From assembly GCA_015163815.1 (NCBI GenBank), contig JAAOIJ010000137.1, forward strand, positions 1 through 24,336: a stretch of 24,336 bases of DNA, in the 5' to 3' direction. This DNA comes from Endozoicomonadaceae bacterium. GTDB lineage: Bacteria > Pseudomonadota > Gammaproteobacteria > Pseudomonadales > Endozoicomonadaceae. Shown here one piece after another: positions 15,027 to 23,894 of this stretch. Each line of letters begins with the position of its first letter. The first letter of the stretch is position 1. The notes under the pieces were generated by a model that had not been told where the DNA came from, searched no databases, and was given only the letters and a program-made list of their open reading frames with translations. The position numbers were made by a program, and so were the translations under genes.

Positions 15027-15632
15027 TTAACATTCAAGGCCTGATTGAAAAAAAGACCAAACAACAACGCCTAATGTTAAGATAATTAAGCTACGATTAA
15101 GGAATAAGTTAGAGGCTATTTTTTTATTAAATAGGATACCCAATAAAGCCCATAATGAATGTAAACAGCATTGCACAACAGCAAAACTAAGCGGTGCTAA
15201 AACATAGCGTTCAAAAAAAGTCTCTAAATAAAAAATAAACTGCGCATTGACTAATGTCACCATAATCCATGCTTTAGGATTTAAAATATGAACAAAAATA
15301 CCAGCATAAAAACCCACTTTAGGATTTGCTTCTGCGTGAGGTTTCGGTTGAGCATTCCAATTTTTTAACAGGAAATAACTAAAAAATATAACAGATAAAA
15401 TGGATAAGATGATTTTTAACATAGGGAGCTGGGTCAATAAGGCGCCAACACCAAATGAAATAAGCGTATTGAGTATCAACATGCTAATCACTAAGCCCAT
15501 TAATAGTTTAAAAGCTGCTTGGGCGCCATACATAGCCCCTGTAGACATCATTAACATATTGGCAGGACCAGGTGTTCCTATCATTAACAGGATAAATGTC
15601 CACAAATTAAAATACACAGAAAAATCAAGCAC
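15027..15632 (-). CDS. LysE/RhtB-family amino acid exporter
   Basis: This is an inner-membrane exporter of the LysE/RhtB superfamily, which pump out amino acids such as lysine, homoserine or threonine. From the chosen start it has 201 residues, the usual family size. The diagnostic N-terminal motif is IGTPGPANMLMMSTG followed by YGAQAAFKLLMGLVISM; later come YFLLKNW, GFYAGIFVHILNPKAWI (conserved NPK) and two more hydrophobic helices, about six in total. A longer frame starts at 15680, but family members start near FSVYFNLWTFILL. GTG at 15632 lies ten bases after AGGAG, so it is preferred. The substrate is not predictable. Transcribed alone or after guaA, 176 bases upstream. Confidence 0.82.
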   Translation of the reverse strand: MLDFSVYFNLWTFILLMIGTPGPANMLMMSTGAMYGAQAAFKLLMGLVISMLILNTLISFGVGALLTQLPMLKIILSILSVIFFSYFLLKNWNAQPKPHAEANPKVGFYAGIFVHILNPKAWIMVTLVNAQFIFYLETFFERYVLAPLSFAVVQCCLHSLWALLGILFNKKIASNLFLNRSLIILTLGVVVWSFFQSGLEC

Positions 15633-15808
15633 AGTCCTTTTGCTCCTCGTCAAATAACAGGTACTGTGTTCGATACACAATACGTATGTTTATTAAAGTT
15701 ATAAAAATGTTATTATCAGATCGATATCAATCTACTCGATCGTCATATTCAATCAAAATCATCCATAGTTGATCATAAAATCTTCAACATGATGGCATCA
15801 TGCTCAAT

Positions 15809-17380
15809 CTATTCCCATTCAATGGTTGCAGGTGGTTTATCGGAAATATCATAAGTAACGCGAGCAATGTCATGCACTTCATTCATGATTCGTGACGAAA
15901 CACGACTTAAAAATTCATAGGGTAGATGCGCCCAGCGTGCTGTCATAAAATCAATGGTTTCTACTGCTCGCAGACTGACAACATAACTATATAAACGAGC
16001 ATCACCGACAACACCGACTGATTTAATAGGTAAGAAAACAGCAAAAGCTTGATTCACTTTATAATATAAATCTGCTTTTTGTAACTCTTCCATAAATATA
16101 GCATCTACTTGGCGTAATAACAGGATATATTGATATTTTACTTCGCCTAGTATTCGAACACTTAAGCCAGGCCCTGGGAAGGGATGCCGATAAACTAAAT
16201 GATCTGGTAATTTTAATTTAAGGCCTATTTTTCGAACTTCATCCTTAAATAACAGGCGTAAAGGTTCTATCAAGTTTAAAGTCATATGACTTGGCAGACC
16301 ACCTACATTATGATGCGATTTAATCACATGAGCTTTACCTGTCTGACTGCCAGCTGATTCAATAACATCTGGATAAATCGTGCCTTGTGCTAACCAAGTG
16401 ACTTGCTTTAATTTTAAAGCCTCCTGTTCAAAAATATCAATAAATTGTTGACCGATCACTTTTCTTTTTAATTCAGGATCTGATATACCTTCTAAGGCCT
16501 CTAAGAAAGCGTTTGAAGCATCCACATGAACAACGCGTAGCCCCATATGTGTTTTAAATTGCGATAAGACGTTCTCCGCTTCATGCAAACGAAGCAAACC
16601 ATTATCAACAAAAACACACACTAATTGATCACCAATAGCTCGATGTAATAATGCAGCTAATACGCTGGAATCGACACCGCCAGATAACCCTAATAATACT
16701 TGAGATGAACCGACTTTTTTGCGAATTTGTTCGATTAACTTTGCAATAATTGAATCTGGCATCCAATTTTTTTCACAACCAGCAATATCGACTACAAAAT
16801 GCGTTAACCATTGAATACCTTCAAGGGTATGCGTTACTTCAGGATGAAATTGCAAGCCATACCAAGGTTTTGATTGATGCGAAATTGCAGCAAATGGGCA
16901 ATTTTCTGTACTCGCTATTAATTTAAAGTCTTCTGGAATGTCAATGATTTGATCTCCATGGCTCATCCAAACGGTATGTTCTTTTGGCTGAAAAGACGAT
17001 TCATTGCCCCATAATGCAGATTCAGATTTTAGCTTTAATGTTGCCTCACCAAATTCATGTAAAGCACCTTGACTGATTTTTCCACCAAATCGTAACGCCA
17101 TGACCTGCATGCCATAACATACGCCTAAAATTGGTTTATTGATTTGAAAGATCCATTCAGGCACTGTTGGCGCATGTTGCGCTATAGTACTTTCAGGGCC
17201 ACCTGATAAAATAATGGCTTGAATACTCAAATGCTTGAGACATTCATCATTTTCCATAACATGAGCGTCAACAATTTCACAATAAACACCAATTTCACGA
17301 ACTCGTCTAGCAATCAATTGTGTATATTGAGAACCAAAATCTAAAATTAAGACAACGGATTTAAAAACAGTCTGACACAT
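15809..17380 (-). CDS. guaA: GMP synthase (glutamine-hydrolysing)
   Basis: GuaA converts XMP to GMP using ATP and glutamine-derived ammonia, the last step of guanine nucleotide synthesis. The protein is 523 residues (E. coli 525). The class-I glutamine amidotransferase domain (about 9-200) shows [27 protein letters not shown], the nucleophile Cys88 in GVCYGMQ, and the His-Glu pair in [11 protein letters not shown]. The ATP pyrophosphatase domain has the P-loop [18 protein letters not shown], and the C-terminal dimerisation domain has [17 protein letters not shown] and the ending [13 protein letters not shown]. Its AAGG is unusually far (13 bases) from the ATG. It lies 38 bases after guaB in the guaB-guaA operon. 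Confidence 0.97.
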   Translation of the reverse strand: MCQTVFKSVVLILDFGSQYTQLIARRVREIGVYCEIVDAHVMENDECLKHLSIQAIILSGGPESTIAQHAPTVPEWIFQINKPILGVCYGMQVMALRFGGKISQGALHEFGEATLKLKSESALWGNESSFQPKEHTVWMSHGDQIIDIPEDFKLIASTENCPFAAISHQSKPWYGLQFHPEVTHTLEGIQWLTHFVVDIAGCEKNWMPDSIIAKLIEQIRKKVGSSQVLLGLSGGVDSSVLAALLHRAIGDQLVCVFVDNGLLRLHEAENVLSQFKTHMGLRVVHVDASNAFLEALEGISDPELKRKVIGQQFIDIFEQEALKLKQVTWLAQGTIYPDVIESAGSQTGKAHVIKSHHNVGGLPSHMTLNLIEPLRLLFKDEVRKIGLKLKLPDHLVYRHPFPGPGLSVRILGEVKYQYILLLRQVDAIFMEELQKADLYYKVNQAFAVFLPIKSVGVVGDARLYSYVVSLRAVETIDFMTARWAHLPYEFLSRVSSRIMNEVHDIARVTYDISDKPPATIEWE

Positions 17381-17418
17381 ATCAATACTATCGCCTTACA
17401 TCAGGAAAATAAAAAAAG

Positions 17419-18891
17419 TTATGTTCGTATTCGGTAATTAGGTGCTTCTTTATTGATCGTCACATCATGAACATGTGATTCATTCATGCCAACTGGGGTA
17501 ATTCGAACGAATGACGGCACTGTTTTCAATGTATGGATATCTGAAGAACCTGTATATCCCATTGCTGATCTTAAGCCGCCCATCATTTGATGTACAATTA
17601 AAGATAAAGGGCCTTTATAAGGAACTCGACCCTCTATTCCTTCAGGCACCAATTTATCAGTACCTGAGTCAAGACTTTGAAAATATCGATCACTAGAGCC
17701 TTGTATATTCGACATAGCACCTAATGAACCCATCCCTCGATACTCTTTATAACTTCTACCTTGATATAAAATAACTTCGCCAGGCGATTCATCAGTCCCA
17801 GCTAACATGCTGCCTACCATCACAGCAGATGCACCGACAGCAATCGCTTTAGCAATATCACCTGAGTAACGAATGCCGCCATCGGCAATCACTGTGATGG
17901 ACGTAGATGCCAGTGCTTCTGCAACATCAGCAATAGCCGTTAATTGTGGAACGCCAACACCTGTCACAATCCGTGTTGTACAAATAGATCCCGGACCAAT
18001 ACCTACTTTTACACCATCTGCCCCCGCCTCAGCTAAGGCCCGCGCAGCATCTGCTGTTGCAATATTACCTGCAATGACTTGTAAATCAGGGTATTTATTT
18101 TTAATCCAGCACACCATCTTAATGACACCTTTAGAATGCCCATGCGCAGTATCTACAATAATCACATCCACCCCAGCATTCACTAAAGCCTCTACTCGAT
18201 GGTGCGTTTCTGTGCTTGTACTGACTGCAGCACCGACACGTAATTGACCTGCTTCATCCTTGCATGCTATAGGATAATCTTTCGATTTTTGCATATCTTT
18301 ACCGGTGATTAATCCTAGTAGATCACCTTGATCATTGAGCACTAAGACTTTTTCAATACGATGTTTTTGTAATAATTTTCGAATTTCATCTTGCTGAGTG
18401 CCTTCTAATACAGTGATTAATCGCTCTTTTGGTGTCATCACTTCTTGAATTTTCTTATTCATATCCGTTTCAAAACGAACATCACGACTCGTCACAATAC
18501 CCACTAATCGTCCTTGATCCATAACCGGGACACCTGAAATATTATAATGCAAACGCAATGCCATCAATTCTTGAATAGTGTCTATTTTTTCAATCGTAAT
18601 TGGATTTTTAACAAAACCACTTTCATGTTTTTTAACACGACGAACTTCAGATGCTTGCTTCTCTATTGTCATGTTTTTATGAATAATACCAATTCCTCCT
18701 TCTTGAGCAATAACAATCGCTAAATTTGCTTCTGTTACTGTATCCATTGCAGCGGATATTAAAGGAATATTTAGTTTTATTTTTTGAGTTAGTTGTGTTG
18801 TTAATGAGACATCTTTTGGTAAAACATTTGAATAATGAGGTAATAGTAGCACGTCGTCAAAAGTTAAAGCTTCTTCTTTCATGCGCAACAT
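17419..18891 (-). CDS. guaB: Inosine-5'-monophosphate dehydrogenase
   Basis: GuaB oxidises IMP to XMP with NAD+, the committed step to GMP. From the chosen start it has 490 residues (E. coli 488). It begins [18 protein letters not shown], has a central pair of CBS domains (about 95-205; [20 protein letters not shown] and [19 protein letters not shown]), the catalytic loop [18 protein letters not shown] with the active cysteine near residue 300, [13 protein letters not shown], and the flap [10 protein letters not shown]. An upstream ATG at 18927 is rejected because MLR matches the family start and GAGG lies eight bases before 18891. First gene of guaB-guaA. Confidence 0.97.
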   Translation of the reverse strand: MLRMKEEALTFDDVLLLPHYSNVLPKDVSLTTQLTQKIKLNIPLISAAMDTVTEANLAIVIAQEGGIGIIHKNMTIEKQASEVRRVKKHESGFVKNPITIEKIDTIQELMALRLHYNISGVPVMDQGRLVGIVTSRDVRFETDMNKKIQEVMTPKERLITVLEGTQQDEIRKLLQKHRIEKVLVLNDQGDLLGLITGKDMQKSKDYPIACKDEAGQLRVGAAVSTSTETHHRVEALVNAGVDVIIVDTAHGHSKGVIKMVCWIKNKYPDLQVIAGNIATADAARALAEAGADGVKVGIGPGSICTTRIVTGVGVPQLTAIADVAEALASTSITVIADGGIRYSGDIAKAIAVGASAVMVGSMLAGTDESPGEVILYQGRSYKEYRGMGSLGAMSNIQGSSDRYFQSLDSGTDKLVPEGIEGRVPYKGPLSLIVHQMMGGLRSAMGYTGSSDIHTLKTVPSFVRITPVGMNESHVHDVTINKEAPNYRIRT

Positions 18892-18926
18892 ATCATATAC
18901 CTCAAACATGGGATTGAAAATAACCA

Positions 18927-18955
18927 ATTGATCTAAATTGATATAATTAGGTCAA
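18927..18955 (-). promoter_or_regulatory. Candidate guaBA promoter
   Basis: On the minus strand TTGACC (18955-18950) is a good -35, with ATCAAT (18932-18927) at 17 bases as a mediocre -10, predicting transcription from about 30 bases before guaB. The -10 matches the consensus at only three positions, so the call is tentative. Confidence 0.35.
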
Positions 18956-18963
18956 CATATTAC

Positions 18964-18982
18964 CTGTATCTAGTTGATACAG
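18964..18982. promoter_or_regulatory. Operator-like dyad upstream of guaBA
   Basis: CTGTATC and GATACAG form a perfect 7-bp inverted repeat around a five-base centre, a spacing typical of sites for dimeric regulators. It lies nine bases upstream of the candidate -35 of guaBA. It does not resemble the E. coli PurR box (ACGCAAACGTTTGCGT-type). No U tract follows on either strand, so it is less likely a terminator. Confidence 0.4.
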
Positions 18983-19248
18983 CAATATTTTGTTTAAAAA
19001 ACATTGCAAATAATCATTTTCTGGAAAAAAGACAATAAGTCATTGAAAAATATTTTCTTTTTTTAATACTGTTTGTATTCTATGCAAATTTTTTGATAAA
19101 AAAATATCAATCATCGCATGAAAATGTAGTCTAAAAACGAAAAATATTCAATAATATTTCTGTTTTTTAGGTTGAATATGTTGATATTGCATTTTGATTA
19201 ATAAACACACAGTGTTGATTGGCCTGCCATTATATCATGCGATAGACT

Positions 19249-20487
19249 TTAATTTGTTGGATTTAAAATATCTAATGAATTATACATTGCAATTTTTTGG
19301 CCTAGCTTTTTTTCTAATCCATCTATCAAAAAAGCATCATTTTCACAGGCAAAACTAATAGATACACCTTGAGAGCCTGCTCGCCCTGTTCGTCCTACAC
19401 GATGAACATAATCTTCAGTATCTTCAGGTAAATTATAATTAATGACATGACTCACACCTTCAACATGAATCCCTCTCCCTGCAACGTCAGTGGCCACTAA
19501 AATGTTAATTTTTCCTGATTTAAATTGATCTAATGTTAAAATACGTTTTTTTTGTGGAATATCCCCAGATAAGCAACCGACTTTAAAGTCTAATTTTTTT
19601 AATTTTTCAGTCAATTTTCGCGTCGTGATGCGCAAATTTACAAAAACAATCAAACGAGTCACCGTTGGATCTTGAATCAAATGACATAACAATTTAAATT
19701 TATCAACCGCAGTCACAATATATATTTTTTGGTCAATCGTATCCGTTACAGCATTTTTTGCTTTAATATCAACAAAGATGGGATGACAAGTCCATTTTTT
19801 TGTTAATCTCACAATGTCATCATTAAAAGTAGCTGAAAAAAATAACGTTTGTCTATCTTCACTTTTAGGTAATCTTAATAAAATTCGACTAATTTGAGGA
19901 ATAAAGCCCATATCTAACATACGGTCTGCTTCATCAATGACTAATGTTTCAACTAAATCTAAAAAAATAGCTTGACGAGACAACCAGTCAATTAAACGCC
20001 CTGGTGTTGCAATCATAATATCAATATACGCAGATTCTAAATTTTTTTGCTGCTTGTCCATATCCATACCACCGACGAGCATTAGAATATTAAATTTTGT
20101 ATATTGATTTAGCTTTTCTGCATCTTCAGTAATCTGAATGGCTAACTCTCTCGTCGGTGCTAAAATAAGCACGCGAGGTTCGCCAATATAGCGTTCTTTT
20201 GGAGCAGGAATATCCAATAATTGATTCATAGCTGTGATTAAAAATGCAGCCGTTTTCCCTGTGCCTGTTTGCGCTTTACCAATCGCATCCAATCCTTTTA
20301 AAGTATGCTCTAAAATTTCAGCTTGGATTGGCGTGCAATAATGAAATTTTAAATCAAAAATAGCACGCATTAAAACATCATGTAAATGAAAATCATGGAA
20401 TCTCATTTTACCTGGAACTTCCGGTACTTGGAATGCCTCTATATTCCAATTTTCCGTATTGTCTGCCTTTGATGTTTTTGATTTCAT
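19249..20487 (-). CDS. rhlB: DEAD-box ATP-dependent RNA helicase, RhlB-like
   Basis: A complete DEAD-box helicase core of 412 residues. It shows the Q motif (FHYCTPIQAEIL), Walker A AQTGTGKTAAFL, PTRELAIQI, the GG and TPGRLIDW motifs, the DEAD box VIDEADRMLDMGF, SAT, the LIVFVNLR segment, ILVATDVAGRGIH and HRVGRTGRAG. The N-terminal FHDFHLHDVLMRAI, the IGEPRVLILAPTREL segment and the late YNSLDIL resemble RhlB, the helicase partner of RNase E in the RNA degradosome. Unlike E. coli RhlB (421 residues), the arginine-rich C-terminal tail is missing; the protein stops at ILNPTN. Assignment to RhlB rather than another subfamily is moderately secure. A GAGA lies seven bases before the ATG. Single gene, downstream of the EAL-domain gene. 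Confidence 0.85.
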   Translation of the reverse strand: MKSKTSKADNTENWNIEAFQVPEVPGKMRFHDFHLHDVLMRAIFDLKFHYCTPIQAEILEHTLKGLDAIGKAQTGTGKTAAFLITAMNQLLDIPAPKERYIGEPRVLILAPTRELAIQITEDAEKLNQYTKFNILMLVGGMDMDKQQKNLESAYIDIMIATPGRLIDWLSRQAIFLDLVETLVIDEADRMLDMGFIPQISRILLRLPKSEDRQTLFFSATFNDDIVRLTKKWTCHPIFVDIKAKNAVTDTIDQKIYIVTAVDKFKLLCHLIQDPTVTRLIVFVNLRITTRKLTEKLKKLDFKVGCLSGDIPQKKRILTLDQFKSGKINILVATDVAGRGIHVEGVSHVINYNLPEDTEDYVHRVGRTGRAGSQGVSISFACENDAFLIDGLEKKLGQKIAMYNSLDILNPTN

Positions 20488-20571
20488 ATCATTCTCAGTA
20501 TCATGCTATTGGCCTGAGTATAACATGCTCTGGTAAATTAAAGGATAAATCCTGAAAGAAACAAAATAATA

Positions 20572-21753
20572 TTAACAATCCGAGGAAAAATCATAACTCA
20601 TTTCATCTTTCGGTTTTTGTAAAAAATAACCTTGTACATAATCAACACCATATCGCCATAATTGCGCCATAATATTAGGTGATTCAACATAAGGCACGAT
20701 CGCTTTAATGTTCAAATGATGCAAATCAGATATCATGGCTTTTATTTCTTGCTCATTATGTTTATTTTCTATTAATTCTTGTGTAAATTGATTGTGCAAT
20801 TTAATATAACAGCAAGGGATATTCCTTAAAAATGAAGCAACTGGATTCATTAGTTCAAAATGGTAAATACTGATTAAACATCCTTTATTCACTAATTGTT
20901 GGCATAAAGTAATAATTTGATCTCTCATTTTCGTAATATAATTCATCTCGACTTGAAAAACTAAAGCGTCAGGCTCTAGCTTACTTTTTTCAAGAATGAC
21001 TGATAACCAAGATATAAATTCTGAATCATTGATCGTAGCTTCACTTAAATAGATTAATAATTTTGCTTTTTTTTCACTATTATTATAGATTAATAATTTT
21101 TTTATCGCCTGTAAAATAACCCATCGATCAATTTTGATGGCCACCGCATGTTGACTCAAATCACGCATAAACTCACCGGCAAATATTTCATGACCTTCTG
21201 CTGTATATAATCGAATAAATACATCGTAATGCGAATCTATACCACCTGTTAAACAGGCGATAGGTTGAAAAAATAATTTCAACCTATCTTGTTTTAATGC
21301 ATTGACTACTAATGCAACATGACTATCATTGACTGTTGTTTTCATGATATCAGCTTTTTTCGGGGAAACAGGTATGCTATTTGGATCCCATGCTACTTGA
21401 ATACAAGGTGATCCTTGATACATCATCGGCATAACCCATGCTGACAAAATGCGATGATTGCTTAAGACTAATCGATCAATTAATATTAATTTTGATTTAG
21501 ATGTATTTTTAATAGCTTGATCTAATTGAAAACAAGCATCATCTGAAAAAACTAATTCACATGCAGCATTGATAAATTCATTCGAATCATCAGTTTCAAA
21601 TAATAGTAAAGCGAGGTCATTGATATAAACAATGGTATTATCTTGATATCGTACGACACTTAATTTATTAGCATCTAATAATATTTGTATTTTTTCTATT
21701 GTATCAATTTTATTTTTCTGATCAGTGGCAGCCTGTAATGATGTAGATTGCAT
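20572..21753 (-). CDS. PAS and degenerate EAL-domain protein, FimX-like
   Basis: This 393-residue protein has an N-terminal PAS-like sensor (about 20-125; TIVYINDLALLLFETDDSNE) and a C-terminal EAL-type domain (about 145-385; LKLFFQPIACL through DYVQGYFLQKP). True EAL enzymes hydrolyse c-di-GMP. Here the EAL signature is DVFIR (177-181), the metal-binding DDFG is YHFE (297-300) and the KIDxSF segment is YIKLHNQF, so catalysis is almost surely lost and the domain probably binds c-di-GMP or a partner. There is no GGDEF domain and no membrane helix. The type IV pilin gene lies 31 bases upstream on the same strand, which recalls FimX, the PAS-GGDEF-EAL protein that controls type IV pili, though this one is shorter. 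Function by analogy only. Confidence 0.78.
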   Translation of the reverse strand: MQSTSLQAATDQKNKIDTIEKIQILLDANKLSVVRYQDNTIVYINDLALLLFETDDSNEFINAACELVFSDDACFQLDQAIKNTSKSKLILIDRLVLSNHRILSAWVMPMMYQGSPCIQVAWDPNSIPVSPKKADIMKTTVNDSHVALVVNALKQDRLKLFFQPIACLTGGIDSHYDVFIRLYTAEGHEIFAGEFMRDLSQHAVAIKIDRWVILQAIKKLLIYNNSEKKAKLLIYLSEATINDSEFISWLSVILEKSKLEPDALVFQVEMNYITKMRDQIITLCQQLVNKGCLISIYHFELMNPVASFLRNIPCCYIKLHNQFTQELIENKHNEQEIKAMISDLHHLNIKAIVPYVESPNIMAQLWRYGVDYVQGYFLQKPKDEMSYDFSSDC

Positions 21754-21784
21754 TCAACTTTCTCCTTATCCATACAGCATAGGG

Positions 21785-22258
21785 TTAATTCCAACATTTT
21801 TCTGGAGATTCAGCACCTGTCGATCCTTTTTGCCCTAAATCATCGATATACAAACAAGCACAATCGGTATCATTTACTTGTGATGTATCTCTATTAGGAA
21901 TTGCAATCAATGTATATTGTAAATTATATCCTGTGGTATAACCACTTAAATCAATGCCTGATTCAGGAGTGCAACTTCCTTTACTCAGTGGTATTCGGCC
22001 ATACACTCCAACAAAACGGTATAAACCATGAGAGGATGCAGTTGGACCTAAACTACTGATATCATCTGCATAGCCAGTTGTACTCATGCGATGATTTTCT
22101 TGCGCAATGGCTAATTGAATTAATCCTAACTTTGCTTCTGCACGATGTGTTTTAATAATATAATTATTGTACAATGGAATTGAGAAATTTAACAATATCA
22201 CAAACAGTGATATTGTTAACATCACTTCTACTATAGAAAATCCTTGATGATTCCGCAT
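21785..22258 (-). CDS. pilE: Type IV pilin-like protein, PilE-type minor pilin
   Basis: This 157-residue protein is a type IV prepilin. It begins MRNHQGFSIVEVM: a short basic leader, prepilin peptidase site after Gly6, then mature Phe1 (methylated) with Glu5, followed by the hydrophobic helix LTISLFVILLNFSIPLYNNYI. The globular part has RAEAKLGLIQLAIAQENHRM and GYADDISSLG; the C-terminus has DCACLYIDDLGQKG and a final KCWN, the paired-cysteine D-region typical of PilE-type minor pilins. GGAG lies eight bases before the ATG. Upstream there is a perfect inverted repeat (22312-22342). It is followed by the PAS/EAL gene, probably in one operon. Assembly genes (pilQ, pilB and others) are not in this window. 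It could be a minor rather than major subunit. Confidence 0.85.
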   Translation of the reverse strand: MRNHQGFSIVEVMLTISLFVILLNFSIPLYNNYIIKTHRAEAKLGLIQLAIAQENHRMSTTGYADDISSLGPTASSHGLYRFVGVYGRIPLSKGSCTPESGIDLSGYTTGYNLQYTLIAIPNRDTSQVNDTDCACLYIDDLGQKGSTGAESPEKCWN

Positions 22259-22311
22259 ACGCCTCGCTCCATATTGAATAAAAAAATACCTGAATACTCT
22301 TCATGTTTTAC

Positions 22312-22342
22312 AATAAATTAAAATATACTGTTTTAATTTATT
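22312..22342. promoter_or_regulatory. Perfect 12-bp inverted repeat upstream of the pilin gene
   Basis: AATAAATTAAAA (22312-22323) and TTTTAATTTATT (22331-22342) are exact complements around a seven-base centre, 54-84 bases before the pilin ATG. It consists only of A and T, so chance is not excluded. Its place between a likely -35/-10 region and the gene suggests an operator or a transcript-leader hairpin. Confidence 0.4.
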
Positions 22343-22517
22343 ATGGCATGGTTTGAAAAAATTGAATCAAATCAATCTATTTAATTCAATCGATTAGAGC
22401 GCATCCTCATTTTAAATTCACCTACATAAATAGCACATGCAATATAAATAATTGTTTTAAAATACCTTGCTAGATTATAAAAGCAAATCGACATATGTTT
22501 CATGACTTTTTTTGTAT

Positions 22518-22537
22518 GACTCTCTCTAGAGAGAGTC
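22518..22537. repeat. 20-bp perfect palindrome (CTAG core)
   Basis: GACTCTCTCT is followed directly by its exact complement AGAGAGAGTC, with a CTAG centre. Perfect 10+10 palindromes with mixed base content are unexpected by chance in a window of this size. A T-rich stretch follows on the plus strand, as for an intrinsic terminator without a loop, but no plus gene ends nearby. It could also be a junction of inverted element ends. Confidence 0.5.
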
Positions 22538-22681
22538 CTATTGTTCTTTTTCTTGTTTTCTATACTGATAAATTCGAATATAAATTCAATCTATAATAAT
22601 AAACTTTTGAGTTACTTTATCTTGAGAGTTCAAAAAAATAAGACTCTATTTTTTATATGACTATCGATCAAATCGATTATA

Positions 22682-22719
22682 AGCTTTTTTCCAAGAGAAA
22701 AGCTGAGATAAAGCATCTC
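22682..22719. other. Tandem hairpins before the IS5 remnant
   Basis: AGCTTTT (22682-22688) pairs with AAAAGCT (22698-22704), and GAGAT (22705-22709) pairs with ATCTC (22715-22719); the two stems abut. An A8 run follows at about 22723. Structured noise or the leader of the element are both possible. Confidence 0.3.
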
Positions 22720-22789
22720 TCCAAAAAAAACCTGTATACAATTTACATTATATAGTCGATCCTGGAAAAGTAATAAATATTATATAAAA

Positions 22790-23465
22790 GCCATGAGGAA
22801 AGCTTGTCGACAGGCTCATTCCAAGCAGTATAAGCGCATGAAAAATTCAAATAAAAAGTTAAAAACCTGCCTGGGTCGCTTAATGCGAGATATTGAAAGA
22901 AAAATGAAAGGAACAGAAAAAGCATCTTACTTTCAAGAAGAATGAACAATAGTAAAGCGTTTGTTACAACAAGAACGAAAAGATAAAAATAAACTATACA
23001 GCTTACATGAACCAGAAGTCATCTGCATAAGTGAAGGAAAAGCGCATAAAAAATATGAGTATGGGAGCAAAGTATCTATCGCTATTACACATAAAAAAGG
23101 CTTTGCTTTAAGTGCAAAATTTCATTCAGGCCATCCATTATGATGGTCATACTTTAAATGAAGTCGTATGCGATATTAATGAAAAAATACTTAGCCAAGT
23201 CAGACAGGTTTTTGTTGATAGGAGTTATAGAGGACATAAAGTAGACTGTTATGATGTGCTTATATCATGACAACGCAAAGGCATGAATCCTACCTTAAAG
23301 AAAAAACTCGCAAGACGAAGCGCAATTGAACCATACATTGGGCATATGAAATCAGAAGGAAAACTACGAAGAAATATGTTGAAAGGTAAGATTGGAGATA
23401 AAATAAATGCTATTTTATGCGTAGTTGGGCATAATTTACGATTATTGCTTGCTTGGATAGCATAG
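22790..23465 (+). pseudogene. IS5-family transposase remnant
   Basis: The plus strand carries the central and C-terminal parts of an IS5-family DDE transposase. From about 22790 it reads AMRKACRQAHSKQYKRM, then IERKM, then NKLYSLHEPEVICIS, GKAHKKYEYGSKVSIAITH, and after a frameshift HYDGHTLNEV, VFVDRSYRGH and RRSAIEPYIGHMKSEGKL, ending LLLAWIA at 23465. The DDE residues are D in YDGHT, D in VDRSY, and E in AIEPY. Damage includes a stop at 22943 (TGA), a one-base insertion near 23135-23141 that shifts the frame by one, and a stop at 23268 where a glycine is expected. The N-terminal half is missing or unrecognisable. The copy is inactive. Confidence 0.85.
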
Positions 23466-23894
23466 CTTTTGTCGTGCCTGAATTTTTTCACCTCAATATC
23501 TATAATTCAGTCGTTTAAATTATTTTTTCACAAAAAAAAATTGATTTATTCAGAATAGACGACATAACACTTCACATCCAAAGACTGACTCTACTTGTGA
23601 TAAAAAACGATCAATAAATTTTTTAATGAAGAGTCCTGATTCAAAACTATTTTACTAATTGATGCGGAGCTGATCAACATTTTTAAGCTGAATAGAATAT
23701 TTTTATAATCAAATAGCTTTATATTATTAGAATGAGCTTGCAATTTAATCAAGCCTTTCATTATTTGTTCAATCAAACATAGAGTATATTTACTTGTTGT
23801 TGTTTTTCATTAAGAGATAAAACAAGGAGATCGTTAGACTCGCGAATACACTGAGAGATTCGAGATAATATTAGCACCAATATTTCCATATTGA
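23466..23894. other. Gene-free stretch between IS5 and IS30 remnants
   Basis: No confident gene. A 61-codon minus frame (23591-23776) has only a TTG start, no ribosome binding site and no known family; it may be a fragment of something older. CTGAAT/ATTCAG (23478-23508) is a short inverted repeat just after the IS5 remnant. The upstream part of the IS30 reading frame (before a TGA at 23892) has decayed beyond recognition. Confidence 0.4.

Larger units (their letters stand above)
18892..19248. other. Gene-free stretch between guaB and rhlB-like gene
   Basis: No coding sequence is seen. The left part holds the guaBA promoter and dyad (listed separately). The rest is very AT-rich with a TTGATA/TATCAA mini inverted repeat at 19093-19110. 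An AACAC/GTGTT 5-bp stem sits about 35-45 bases beyond the stop of the helicase gene and could contribute to its transcript end, without a proper U tract. Confidence 0.45.
22259..22789. other. Gene-free region between pilin gene and IS5 remnant
   Basis: No gene is recognised. It contains the pilin leader with the 12-bp inverted repeat, a 20-bp perfect palindrome at 22518-22537 and paired hairpins at 22682-22719, each listed separately. Another possible stem, AGAGT/ACTCT at about 22625-22650, is followed by ATTTTTTAT on the plus strand. The rightmost part may include the missing 5' end of the IS5-family element, but no inverted terminal repeat could be matched. Confidence 0.45.

Noticed and set aside
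17873..18247. 124-codon plus frame antisense to guaB, alanine- and threonine-rich
   Set aside because: It lies entirely antisense to the conserved guaB core, and its composition follows the complementary codons; a shadow.
22600..22660. Possible intrinsic terminator AGAGT/ACTCT followed by ATTTTTTAT on the plus strand
   Set aside because: Stem of only 5 bp, loop A-rich, and no plus-strand gene ends before it.
23591..23776. 61-codon minus frame between IS remnants
   Set aside because: Starts only at TTG, no ribosome binding site and no recognised family; probably a decayed fragment.
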